64,000 nucleotides of DNA. Origin: Amycolatopsis rubida (GTDB taxonomy: Bacteria; Actinomycetota; Actinomycetes; Mycobacteriales; Pseudonocardiaceae). The translations under genes and the position numbers were made by a program. Numbering within the stretch: position 1 is the first letter of the stretch; each line of letters starts with the position of its first letter. Below the pieces are notes generated by a model, which had not been told where the DNA came from, did no database searches, and was given only the letters and a program-made list of their open reading frames with translations. This document shows, piece after piece, positions 1 through 7,546 of this stretch. The stretch is taken from the NCBI RefSeq assembly GCF_900115345.1, contig NZ_FOWC01000001.1:806001-870000 (forward strand), given 5' to 3'.

Positions 1-117
1 GAACGGGCCCCATTCCTCGCCGATCTCGAAACCGAGCAGGTGCGCGAAGAATTCGGCGGATTCCCGGTTGTCCCGGGACGGGACCATGAGGTGATTCAAT
101 TCAAGAGAGCCAGACAC
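1..117 (-). CDS. VOC (glyoxalase/bleomycin-resistance) family protein, N-terminal fragment
   Basis: The reverse strand reads from a GTG at 117 off the left edge of the window and gives 39 residues starting VSGSLELNHLMVPSRDN. A ggagg ribosome-binding site lies nine bases upstream. The pattern LNHLMVPSRDNRESAEFFAHLLGF, read as a short strand followed by a helix with S-x-EFF-x-x-LLGF, is the usual first beta-alpha unit of vicinal-oxygen-chelate proteins, where the His after the first strand is often a metal ligand. Only this unit is visible, so substrate and exact family are unknown. Confidence 0.65.
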   Translation of the reverse strand, partial: MSGSLELNHLMVPSRDNRESAEFFAHLLGFEIGEEWGPF

Positions 118-223
118 GAAGCAATGCCTCCACAAGGCATCCCCGCACCTCCATGCCTCACCCAGCCGGTGACCGACACGCGATGCCGCCGTCGAACATA
201 CCCCAGCCGCGGCCAATCTCCAA

Positions 224-1531
224 TCAGGAAACCGGAACTCGCCGCCGGGCCGCGCGCGGACGGCCGACGCCCTGCCAGGACAATCCGGCGTCGAGAATCA
301 TCCGCGGGTCGAGCAGATTACGGGTGTCGACGACGTCGTCGCCTTCCATCGCGTCCGCGACCGCCACCCAGTCGAGAGTGCGGAACTCGGCCCATTCGGT
401 AAGCACCACAACGACATCCGCGTCCTTGGCAACCTGATACGGATCGTCCACGACGGTCATCCCGGCGATGCCGCCGGACACCGCCGGATCGTAGGCGGTG
501 ATCTCCGCGCCGAGCGCACCCAGCACCGAAGACACTGCCAGCGCGGGAGAATCCCGCAGATCGTTCGTGCCCGCTTTGAACGCCAAGCCCAGTACGCCGA
601 TCCGCGCACCGGCCAGCGTTCCGCCGCAGGCGCCCGCGATCTTCGCCACGATCCGGTCGCGCTGGGCGATGTTCTCGTCGATCGCCGAGGTCAGCATCCG
701 GAAGTCGTAGTCGACCGATTCGGCGACCTTGACGAGCGCGCTGGTGTCCTTGGGCAGGCACGAACCGCCCCAGCCCGGGCCGGGTTTGAGGAAGGTGCGG
801 CCGATCCGCCGGTCGTAGCCCATGCCTTCGGTGACCAGGTCGATGTCCGCGCCGAGCCGTTCGCACAGTTCGGCGATTGAGTTCACATAGGACAGTTTGA
901 GCGCGAGAAAGCAGTTCGCCGCGTACTTGACCAGTTCCGCGCTCGCCGCGTCGGCGACCACGACCGGGGCCGCGAGGTCGCCGTACAACTGCCCGACCCA
1001 CGCTGCGGCCGCGGGCGAATCCGACCCGACCACGATCCGGTCCGGGTTCAGGAAGTCTCGCACCGCAGTGCCTTCGCGCAGAAACTCGGGGTTGGACACC
1101 ACCGGCACGTCGTCGCGGCCGACCATCGCCTGGATCCGTTTCGCGGTGCCGACCGGCACCGTCGACTTCGTGATCAGCGCGCAACCGGCCGGCAACACGT
1201 CGCCGATCTCGGCGGTCACTGATTCCACCGCGCGCAAATCCGCGGACCCGCCCGCGCCCATCGGCGTCGGCACGCAGAGGAACACGCCCTCCGCGCCGCG
1301 AACGGCTTCCCGCGCGCCGACGACGAACGACAGCCGTCCGTTCGCCAGTCCGCGGGAAACCAGTTCGGCCAGTCCTGGTTCGAGGATGTCCACGCGACCG
1401 GCCGCCAGCCGGTTCACTTTCGCCACGTCCACGTCAACACAGGCGACGCGGTGCCCGAGGCTCGCGAGACAAGCCCCCGTGGTCAATCCGACGTATCCCG
1501 TCCCTACCACCACGATCCGAGCTGAGCTCAT
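224..1531 (-). CDS. ugd: UDP-glucose 6-dehydrogenase family protein
   Basis: Cytoplasmic enzyme of 435 residues that should oxidise UDP-glucose to UDP-glucuronate with two NAD+, feeding cell-surface sugars. The N-terminus has the Rossmann signature VVVGTGYVGLTTG. The central domain has NCFLALKLSYVNSIAELCE with the conserved Lys and Asn, and the catalytic cysteine stands in GPGWGGSCLPKDTSALV. The C-terminal UDP-binding domain has GLAFKAGTNDLRDSPAL. The ATG at 1531 was chosen because the Rossmann strand begins five residues later; the frame stays open upstream but that stretch is basic and Pro-rich. It stands alone, divergent from the SDR gene. GDP-mannose dehydrogenase cannot be excluded from motifs alone. 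Confidence 0.92.
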   Translation of the reverse strand: MSSARIVVVGTGYVGLTTGACLASLGHRVACVDVDVAKVNRLAAGRVDILEPGLAELVSRGLANGRLSFVVGAREAVRGAEGVFLCVPTPMGAGGSADLRAVESVTAEIGDVLPAGCALITKSTVPVGTAKRIQAMVGRDDVPVVSNPEFLREGTAVRDFLNPDRIVVGSDSPAAAAWVGQLYGDLAAPVVVADAASAELVKYAANCFLALKLSYVNSIAELCERLGADIDLVTEGMGYDRRIGRTFLKPGPGWGGSCLPKDTSALVKVAESVDYDFRMLTSAIDENIAQRDRIVAKIAGACGGTLAGARIGVLGLAFKAGTNDLRDSPALAVSSVLGALGAEITAYDPAVSGGIAGMTVVDDPYQVAKDADVVVVLTEWAEFRTLDWVAVADAMEGDDVVDTRNLLDPRMILDAGLSWQGVGRPRAARRRVPVS

Positions 1532-1704
1532 GACGCTGAAGGTGACAGCCGGAGTTGACCTCAGTGCTAACGGAAGCGGTCGCGGCCGAATACTCCTCGC
1601 GACGAGAAGCGGGTGAGGCGACACACTCCGGCGCACGTGCGAACGAGCGTTAACCTGGGCGCGGAGGTGCACCGCGGCACCGGAGAGCAGGAGGAAGGCT
1701 GAAG

Positions 1705-2463
1705 ATGCAGATCACCGACACCGCAGCGCTCGTCACGGGTGGCGCGTCCGGGCTCGGCGGGGCGACCGCCAAGGCGCTGGCCGCGAAAGGCGCGCGGGTG
1801 TTCGCCCTCGACCTCGCGCCGTCGATCGAGAAGGCCGAGCAGGTCGACGGAATCACCTACGTCGAGGCCGACGTGACCGACCCGGACCAGGTGCAGGCCG
1901 CCGTCGACACCGCGGCCGGCTCGGGCGTGCCGCTGCGCACGGTGGTCAACTGCGCGGGCATCGGGCCGTCCGCGCGCATTCTGTCCAAGAAGGGCCGCCA
2001 CGACCTCGGGCTGTACGCGAAGGTCATCCAGATCAACCTGATCGGCACCTTCAACGTGCTCACCGTCGCTTCCGAAGCGATCGCGAAGACCGAGCCGCTG
2101 GCCGACGACGCACGCGGCGTCATCATCAACACCGCGTCCGTCGCCGCGTTCGACGGCCAGATCGGACAGGTGGCGTACGCGTCGTCCAAGGGCGGCGTGG
2201 TCGGGATGACCCTGCCCGCCGCGCGCGACCTCGCCTCGCACGGCATCCGCGTGCTGACGATCGCCCCCGGCATCGTCGACACCCCGATGCTCGCCACCGT
2301 CAGCGACGAATTCCGCGCCGGGCTCGCCGCCGGAGTGCCGTTCCCGAAGCGGCTGGCGCGGCCGGACGAGTACGCGCAGCTCGCCCTGTCACTGATCGAC
2401 CACGACTACCTCAACGGCGAGGTCGTCCGCATGGACGGCTCGCTGCGGATGGCCCCGCGCTGA
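1705..2463 (+). CDS. Short-chain dehydrogenase, 3-hydroxyacyl-CoA dehydrogenase type 2-like
   Basis: Classical SDR of 252 residues. The cofactor loop is TGGASGLGGATAKAL near the N-terminus, an Asp follows the second strand (ALDLAPS, favouring NAD), NCAGIG is in the centre, and the catalytic set is Ser in INTASVAAFDG with YASSKGG. The long loop LSKKGRHDLGLYAKVIQINLIGTFNV and the ending in MDGSLRMAPR resemble the HSD10-type 3-hydroxy-2-methylbutyryl-CoA dehydrogenases of fatty-acid and isoleucine breakdown. The ATG at 1705 follows an aggagg site. A strong hairpin terminates it six bases downstream. Confidence 0.9.
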   Translation: MQITDTAALVTGGASGLGGATAKALAAKGARVFALDLAPSIEKAEQVDGITYVEADVTDPDQVQAAVDTAAGSGVPLRTVVNCAGIGPSARILSKKGRHDLGLYAKVIQINLIGTFNVLTVASEAIAKTEPLADDARGVIINTASVAAFDGQIGQVAYASSKGGVVGMTLPAARDLASHGIRVLTIAPGIVDTPMLATVSDEFRAGLAAGVPFPKRLARPDEYAQLALSLIDHDYLNGEVVRMDGSLRMAPR

Positions 2464-2468
2464 CCTGC

Positions 2469-2512
2469 TCGTGAGGGGCAATCCCGGCAAGAACCGGGAT
2501 TGCCGCTCACGA
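2469..2512. terminator. Bidirectional hairpin terminator
   Basis: Stem of 11 bp (2477-2487 with 2494-2504, loop caagaa), a G-G mismatch, then 7 more bp (2469-2475 with 2506-2512). It fills the 53-base gap between the convergent SDR gene and methyltransferase gene, so it can serve both strands. No clear T-run follows, as is common in high-GC actinobacteria. Confidence 0.8.
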
Positions 2513-2516
2513 CACC

Positions 2517-3197
2517 TCACTCCCTGCGCAGCCGCACGTCGAGCCCGATCCCGTCCACCGTCACCTCACCCGTGCGGAACTTGCTCTCCGCGACCGTCGC
2601 GCTGAACTGCTCCGGCGTGTACGCCCGCCGCCGCAGCCCGCGCAGCGCCCGGACGGTGGTGAACGTGGCCACCGGACCGAGTTTCATCCGCGCGACCTCG
2701 GCGTCCAGCTCCGCGTCCGTCGTGCTCTTGCTGAGATCCTGGATCAGTGCGACGCCGCCCGGCCGCAGCACCCGGTGCATCTCGTCGAGCGCGTCCACCG
2801 GGTCGGCGAAGTTCTTGAACGCCGCCTGGCAGATCAGGAAGTCGAACGACCCGTCCGCGAACGGCATCGCCGCCACGTCACCGCGGCGGAACTCCGCCGA
2901 GACGCCCTGTTCCTGCGCGTGCTCCCTGGCCAGCTGGACAAACGTCCGGCTGACGTCCAGCCCGGTCACCGTGCACCGCCCGGTGCGCGCCAGCTCCACC
3001 GCGAAGAACCCTGGACCTGGCGCGACCTCGAGCACGTCCGCGCCCTCGGCCAGCTCCGAAGCCAGCATTTCGGCCGTTTCGCGATACTGCACAAGCTGCG
3101 GTTCGGTGCCGCGGCCACGCGCGTACGCCCGGGCGACCGGCCCCTCCATCTCCGGCAGCAGCTTCCTGCGATGGCGCTTTACCTGGGTGTTGCCCAT
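2517..3197 (-). CDS. Class I SAM-dependent methyltransferase
   Basis: Soluble protein of 226 residues with the UbiE/Methyltransf_11 layout: motif I VLEVAPGPGFFAVELA, the acidic end of strand 2 in VTGLDVS, motif II region GDVAAMPFADGSFDFLICQAAF, and motif III VLRPGGVALIQDLS. The ATG at 3197 has a gggag site and gives a start just ahead of the helical cap; the open frame upstream is arginine-rich and lies in the leader. The gene lies 154 bases downstream of a PadR regulator on the same strand, so the pair is probably one transcript or one regulon. The methyl acceptor is not deducible; small-molecule or drug inactivation is possible because PadR regulators often control such genes. Confidence 0.85.
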   Translation of the reverse strand: MGNTQVKRHRRKLLPEMEGPVARAYARGRGTEPQLVQYRETAEMLASELAEGADVLEVAPGPGFFAVELARTGRCTVTGLDVSRTFVQLAREHAQEQGVSAEFRRGDVAAMPFADGSFDFLICQAAFKNFADPVDALDEMHRVLRPGGVALIQDLSKSTTDAELDAEVARMKLGPVATFTTVRALRGLRRRAYTPEQFSATVAESKFRTGEVTVDGIGLDVRLRRE

Positions 3198-3210
3198 GTG
3201 CTTTCTCCCT

Positions 3211-3228
3211 GTTCGGTTGAGACCGAAC
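3211..3228. promoter_or_regulatory. Inverted repeat in the methyltransferase leader
   Basis: Perfect 7-bp inverted repeat GTTCGGT-TGAG-ACCGAAC, 14 bases upstream of the methyltransferase start codon. It could be a hairpin close to the ribosome-binding site or a regulator-binding site. It differs from the inverted repeat ahead of the neighbouring PadR gene. Confidence 0.4.
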
Positions 3229-3351
3229 CGGTTGCCGCGGGGCCGGTATCCTTCTCGACGCAGCCTGAGGACAGGTTTCCGCACCCGCGGTTTCCAGTTC
3301 GACGGTTCCCGGTCCCGGCGGCGGTGTGCCAGCACCTCCTCCGGGACCTCT

Positions 3352-3987
3352 TTATTCGCCCTCGTTCCCGACGAAGGCGGCCATGTCCGGCAGCTCCCCG
3401 GTCTCCCGGTAGCGCCGCCATTCCTCGACCCCCGGTATCGCACCGGTGGCCAGCTCCTCGTACAGCCCGCGGACCCATTCGGCCTCCGCGCGCCACATCG
3501 CCAGTTGGTACTCCGCCTCGACGAGCACCAGCCGCGGCTGCTCGGTCCGCATCTTCGCCAGCACCTCGACGCGGTCTTCGATCATCCGCTCCAGCTCACC
3601 GACCCGGTGCCCCAGCTGCCGGGCGACCACCTCCGGTCCGAGCGCGAGCATCACCGACAGCCCGGTGTGAAACCGCGTCGGCTCCGGATCCGGCGCCCCG
3701 AGCAGCTCGGCGACCCAATCCTCCAGCTCGGCCTGGCCCGCCTCGGTGATCCGGTACACCGTCCGCTCCGGGCGAGCCCCCTCGCGCACGTTCTCGACCG
3801 CCTCGACGAAACCGTGCTTTTCCAGGTTGCCGACCACCGTGTAGAGCGAGCCCCACTTGATCTTCAGGTCGCCTTCCTTGCCGCGTTCCCGCAGGAGCGT
3901 GGCGACTTCGTACGGGTGCATCGGCCGCTCGCACAACGTGGACAGCACGGCGAGGCCCAGCATGTTGGACACCTTCCGCCGCTTCAC
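3352..3987 (-). CDS. PadR family transcriptional regulator
   Basis: Regulator of 211 residues. Residues 8 to about 80 form the PadR winged helix (LGLAVLSTLCERPMHPYEVATLLRE, then WGSLYTVVGNLEKHGFVE and ERTVYRITEAGQAELEDW). The remaining half is the helical dimerisation and effector part of the longer PadR/Vir-type subfamily, with a conserved EYQLAMWRAEAEWVR helix. It starts at a GTG preceded by aggagg. A TACT-N8-AGTA palindrome lies 22 bases upstream of its start and is a likely autoregulatory operator. The downstream methyltransferase is the probable target. Ligands of this subfamily are generally phenolic or drug-like, but nothing here identifies one. Confidence 0.92.
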   Translation of the reverse strand: MKRRKVSNMLGLAVLSTLCERPMHPYEVATLLRERGKEGDLKIKWGSLYTVVGNLEKHGFVEAVENVREGARPERTVYRITEAGQAELEDWVAELLGAPDPEPTRFHTGLSVMLALGPEVVARQLGHRVGELERMIEDRVEVLAKMRTEQPRLVLVEAEYQLAMWRAEAEWVRGLYEELATGAIPGVEEWRRYRETGELPDMAAFVGNEGE

Positions 3988-4009
3988 GCGCGACCTCCTC
4001 GCAGGCGAT

Positions 4010-4025
4010 TACTCGTCAGCGAGTA
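4010..4025. promoter_or_regulatory. Candidate PadR operator
   Basis: TACTCG-tcag-CGAGTA, a perfect 6-bp inverted repeat with a 4-base centre, equivalent to TACT-N8-AGTA. It lies in the promoter region 22 bases upstream of the padR GTG. Spacing and symmetry fit the 4-N8-4 operators described for PadR proteins. Assignment is by position and symmetry only. Confidence 0.55.
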
Positions 4026-4779
4026 TATGGGGAAGCATCCGGAGCGGCAACGCTGAAACCACGGAAGCTGAAAACCCCTCCGAGCCGGTGGCGGCCGCGG
4101 CCGCCGCCCCGGAAGAGTCATGGACTCCCCCTTCCGAGCGATCTTGCCCGTCCACACCGGCGGTCTGACCTGCTGGTTCTCCGACACCAGCGATCGCTGG
4201 AGAAAATCTCCCCTGCCTGGAGTAGACATTCAACCTCAGCGGAAGGTAGTGTTCTCTTCGTACGGAGAAAGACAACGTCAATCAGGCACGGGAGATGACG
4301 AACTGCCCGTGAAGTGCGACAGGTAAGGCAACCACGGTTGCGGAAAACCGCACTGGCCAATCCGGCAGTGCGAGGACGGTCAGGTGGCCGGGGCCGATTA
4401 CCGACGGGGCCCCGGGCAGTGACCAGCGGCGTTACGCGTGCTGGGGCCGGTCAGTGGAAGGGTTCCAGCCGGTGACGTCCGAGGCAGTCGCAGTACCGAA
4501 AGTGAAACACCGCAAGAGGAAAACAACCGAAAGAAGGGAACGGGAACATCATTGGATCGCCCGCAGCGGCGGAGCAGTAGCGCGGCGCGGGTACCGCAGT
4601 CCCATCAGATTGGCAGGTGGTTCTCGGTTACGAATCAGCGATCTCCGCGCAACAGGTCCGGTGAACGGACTTCGCGGATACGAAATGCCGGTCTCACGGC
4701 CGGTTGACAATGATGAAACCCAACCCCGGGACCCCGGGTGCCTCCTGGCACCCGGGGTCCCTCGTGCTGTGGAGGTGGA
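4026..4779 (+). other. Gene-free stretch of about 750 bp: probable long structured 5' leader of the MerR-like gene
   Basis: No reading frame here looks like a real protein. The part from about 4220 on is probably transcribed with the MerR-like gene at 4780. It contains several potential stems: CGCACTG/CAGTGCG (around 4350-4375), GGGGCC/GGCCCC (around 4390-4415), GTCCG/CGGAC (around 4655-4670), and a 15-bp hairpin right before the ribosome-binding site (listed separately). Two minute frames, MTNCP at 4295-4312 and MKCDR at 4309-4326, overlap at its start and could be leader peptides, but neither has a well-spaced ribosome-binding site. It resembles a regulatory leader rather than a simple promoter. 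I do not recognise a known riboswitch family. Confidence 0.5.
4728..4761 (+). promoter_or_regulatory. 15-bp hairpin just ahead of the MerR-like gene's ribosome-binding site
   Basis: Bases 4728-4742 pair perfectly with 4747-4761 around the loop TCCT. The ggagg ribosome-binding site begins at 4771, ten bases after the hairpin. A stem this strong inside a leader could be an intrinsic attenuator, although no T-run follows, or could control access to the ribosome-binding site. Confidence 0.7.
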
Positions 4780-5118
4780 ATGATCCCTAGCCCACGCGAT
4801 ACCCCGTCTTCCGATCCAGGCGGGACCGACAAGTTCGACGACGACCAGTACCCCGCCTACACGATGGGCCGGGCCGCCGAGATGCTGGGCACCAGCCAGA
4901 ACTTCCTGCGCAGCCTGGACGAGACCGGCCTGATCGAGCCGCAGCGCTCAGCGGGCGGACATCGCCGCTACTCCCGGGGGCAACTGCGCCTCGCCGCACG
5001 CGTCCGGGAACTGGTCGACCAGGGCACGGCGGTCGATGCCGCCTGCCGGATCGTCTCCCTCGAAGACCAGCTCCGCGAGTCCCAGCGCCAGAACACCGAA
5101 CTGCGCTCCGCCGAATAG
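4780..5118 (+). CDS. Small MerR-like helix-turn-helix protein
   Basis: Protein of 112 residues with one MerR-type winged helix at about residues 26-75 (YTMGRAAEMLGTSQNFLRSL, then GLIEPQRSAGGHRRYSRGQL) and a short helical tail rich in Gln, Glu and Arg that may dimerise (VSLEDQLRESQRQNTELR). It lacks the metal- or drug-binding C-terminal domain of longer MerR proteins. The ATG at 4780 follows ggagg at an ideal distance. Similar short MerR-like proteins are widespread in actinomycetes, often as stress- or cold-responsive genes with long leaders; that link is recollection of the family, not something shown here. The long structured leader suggests post-transcriptional control. Confidence 0.85.
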   Translation: MIPSPRDTPSSDPGGTDKFDDDQYPAYTMGRAAEMLGTSQNFLRSLDETGLIEPQRSAGGHRRYSRGQLRLAARVRELVDQGTAVDAACRIVSLEDQLRESQRQNTELRSAE

Positions 5119-5248
5119 TCATCCGCCGGGTCCAGTGTGCTGACCGGACACCGCAGCACGCTCCCGGCGTATTCCGCGGCTCGCCTTCATGGCGGCCCGG
5201 CCCGCACGAAGGCCTCGGTCCGCCGTTCCCGCGGTGAAATCGCGGACC

Positions 5249-6895
5249 TCAGAGGTCCAGCATGTACGGGACCTCGTCCTGAGCCCGCCCGCTCATCCAT
5301 TCCCGCAGCGCCTTGGTCGCGAGCACATCGTCCTCGTTGTACCGCAGCAGCCGCTCGCGCTGTTCGTCGTCGGGGACCTCGCCGTCCATGCCGACCGCGT
5401 CGCGGTACCACCGCATCGACGCCTCGCCGCCTGCCTCCGGATCCCGCCAGGTGAACCCGGCGACCGGGGCGATCACCTTCAACCCCTTGCCCCGCGAGCA
5501 CAGGAACTGATCCGTCACGCTGCGAAACAGATCCACCCATTCGTCGGAATCCACAAAGGACTGCACGGCCCGCTTCTCCGGCACCCCGGAGTACTCCCCG
5601 AACCGTTCGACCGAACCGAACAGCCACCGGTTCTCCGCGAGCGCGTTGTAGCAATACGCCCGGAAAGTCAGCCCCGCGGCAAGGGTCCGCGAACGAACAT
5701 CCGTGAACCAAGCCCAGAACTCGGCGAACGACCGCGCCTCGTCCACGGTCGGCAACGGTTCCCAGGTCGCGAATGCCCGGTAGCCCCGCCGCACCCCGAT
5801 GTCCACTCCGGACAGCAGGGTCCCCCACAGGTAGGCCCCGGAATCGCCGAAACTTTCCATGTCCACGTCGACCTCGACATCCGCGCGCGGCACCTCGATC
5901 TTCGGCGTGCGGCGCACCACCGTCAGGTCCGCCAGCCACGCCCGGGCCAGCATGATCGCGTCGGAGAACGTGCCGCCCGTCCAGTTCATCGGCGGCATTT
6001 CGGCGGCCGGGTCCAGCGCGGCCAGCTTGTCTACAGTGGACACTCCGACGCGGCGCAGCTCGCCCGCGTCCTCGCCGCGCACCACCAGGCTTACGTCACG
6101 CGTTTCGGTGAGCACGACCTCGCACGTAGCCCAGAACGGACATCGACGGCACTCCAGCACCCGAGAAGGCGCGGCCAGCGCTTCCGCACCGGTGGCGGCC
6201 GCGGTCGCCACGGCGAGCCGGTCGGCGAAGCGCGCGTCGTATTCGTCCAGTGCGCTGCGGCCGCCTGGCCAGGTGCCCGCGGTGAGGTCGTGCCAGACGA
6301 CGACGTCAGCGTCGAGACCGATCACGCCGCCGATCGCGCGTCCGCCGGCCGCCAGCTCGCGCGTCTCCAGCATTCGCCGCAGGTGGGCGAGTCGCAGCTG
6401 GTCTCGCGGCTGCGAGCGCACCTTGCGCAGCTCGTCCGGCGAACGGCGCGCCGGATCCAGCTCCGTCATCGCGGTGGTGGGCGCGCCCTGGCCGCGGTCG
6501 GTGATCCGGTGCCGGACCACCAGCACCGGCACGTATCCGTCGCCGACGCGCACCAGCAGGTCGATGCCGCCGCGCCGGTGCCCGACCGGATCGGCGGGCA
6601 GCAGCGCACCCCAGATGTACTGCGCGGCATCGGCGAACGCCTGCTCGGTGAGCCGCACCCGCTCGCCGGCGGGCGCGGTGCGCGGCACCCGCGCCCAGGT
6701 GGCCTCCGGCCCCGAGGCCGCGACCAGCTGTTCGAGGATTTCTTCGCGGTGCGCGGTCGCGTCGTCGATGCGCTGCTGCGCGGTCGGATCCGGCGGCGGC
6801 AACGGCACGTCGCGCATCGCCGGGTCGTGTTCCAGGTGTACCCGGCGGCGGCAACGGCTCACTGCTCCCGCGTCGAGCAACACCTCGTCTCCCAT
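5249..6895 (-). CDS. TM0106-type RecB-like putative nuclease with RNase H-like domain
   Basis: Protein of 548 residues from the ATG at 6895. The N-terminal half has the RecB/Cas4-like arrangement, including a late cysteine cluster (LECRRCPFWATCEVVL) that in this family can bind an Fe-S cluster. The C-terminal half carries an RNase H-like/DEDD exonuclease fold: VDVDMESFGDSGAYLWG supplies the first acidic pair and RYNEDDVLATKALREW the late acidic motif. The domain order is that of the TM0106 RecB-family nucleases. The function is probably DNA or RNA processing, but the biological role is unknown. It stands alone, convergent with the MerR-like gene. An alternative ATG lies 30 bases further upstream. 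Confidence 0.85.
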   Translation of the reverse strand: MGDEVLLDAGAVSRCRRRVHLEHDPAMRDVPLPPPDPTAQQRIDDATAHREEILEQLVAASGPEATWARVPRTAPAGERVRLTEQAFADAAQYIWGALLPADPVGHRRGGIDLLVRVGDGYVPVLVVRHRITDRGQGAPTTAMTELDPARRSPDELRKVRSQPRDQLRLAHLRRMLETRELAAGGRAIGGVIGLDADVVVWHDLTAGTWPGGRSALDEYDARFADRLAVATAAATGAEALAAPSRVLECRRCPFWATCEVVLTETRDVSLVVRGEDAGELRRVGVSTVDKLAALDPAAEMPPMNWTGGTFSDAIMLARAWLADLTVVRRTPKIEVPRADVEVDVDMESFGDSGAYLWGTLLSGVDIGVRRGYRAFATWEPLPTVDEARSFAEFWAWFTDVRSRTLAAGLTFRAYCYNALAENRWLFGSVERFGEYSGVPEKRAVQSFVDSDEWVDLFRSVTDQFLCSRGKGLKVIAPVAGFTWRDPEAGGEASMRWYRDAVGMDGEVPDDEQRERLLRYNEDDVLATKALREWMSGRAQDEVPYMLDL

Positions 6896-7001
6896 AGCGA
6901 TCACAATAGATCGTGGGTACGACATTCCCCGCGCGAGCCGACATGCCCGTCACGTCGGGGACCAGTAAGTTCATCCGGAGAAGGCGTGGGAGGTAACGGC
7001 C

Positions 7002-7481
7002 ATGGCGCGCAAGGCCAAGCAGGGCAAGGCCAAGCAGGACGAGGGTGAAGCCCGGATCACCCCGAAGAAGGCGAAGAACGCGGTCGCGGTGGCCAAGGTG
7101 CTCGGACCGGCGGTGCTGCCGGTGCTCGCGCCGTACGCGGTCCGCGCGGCGGGCGCGGCGCGGGAGGCGTACGACCGCTACCAGGCCCGCAAGCTGGGTG
7201 TCGCCGTCGACCAGCTCGGCGAGTACACCGGCCGCGGCGCGGCGCTGCACGCCCGGATCGCGGGTCTCGTGCAGGGGCTCGGTGAGCTGAAGAAGTCGGC
7301 GAAGGCGACCGACGCGGACCAGAAGTTCGCCGCCGAAACGCAGTCGACGCTGGAGCAGCTGTCGGCGACGGTACGCGCCGCCGAGCGCATGCCCGCGGCT
7401 CGGCGCAAGGCCGCGCACCGCGCGGTGACCGGCGAACTCGAACGGCTGGAAGAGCAGCTGCTCCACCGCTTGGGCATCTGA
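7002..7481 (+). CDS. DUF6474 family protein
   Basis: Cytoplasmic protein of 159 residues with a very basic Lys/Ala-rich N-terminus (about residues 1-28), one apolar stretch (VAKVLGPAVLPVLAPYAVRAAG) and then long amphipathic helices likely to form a coiled coil, ending EQLLHRLGI. It matches in layout the actinobacterial family DUF6474, whose function is unknown. The ATG at 7002 follows a gggagg site. It is divergent from the nuclease gene and is terminated by a 23-bp hairpin shared with the convergent importer operon. Confidence 0.8.
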   Translation: MARKAKQGKAKQDEGEARITPKKAKNAVAVAKVLGPAVLPVLAPYAVRAAGAAREAYDRYQARKLGVAVDQLGEYTGRGAALHARIAGLVQGLGELKKSAKATDADQKFAAETQSTLEQLSATVRAAERMPAARRKAAHRAVTGELERLEEQLLHRLGI

Positions 7482-7485
7482 AAAG

Positions 7486-7536
7486 CCGTGAAGGGCCCCT
7501 TGCGGGAATGAGCTTCCCGCAAGGGGCCCTTCACGG
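7486..7536. terminator. Bidirectional terminator: perfect 23-bp palindromic stem
   Basis: Bases 7486-7508 pair without mismatch with 7514-7536 around the loop TGAGC. The arm begins CCGTGAAGGGCCCCTTGCGG. It lies in the 65 bases between the convergent DUF6474 gene and the importer operon. The exact symmetry and the CCGTGAAGGGCCCCTT core suggest a repeated genomic element used as a terminator. Confidence 0.85.
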
Positions 7537-7546
7537 ACCTCGGGCG

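Noticed and set aside
1532..1672. Longer N-terminus for UDP-glucose dehydrogenase.
   Set aside because: The extra residues are basic and Pro-rich and lie ahead of a Rossmann strand that normally opens the protein.
4438..4783. Two overlapping frames of 89 and 109 codons in the leader of the MerR-like gene.
   Set aside because: Their composition is Arg/Ser-rich without domain signals, third-position GC is not coding-like and no ribosome-binding site is well placed. A leader is the better explanation.
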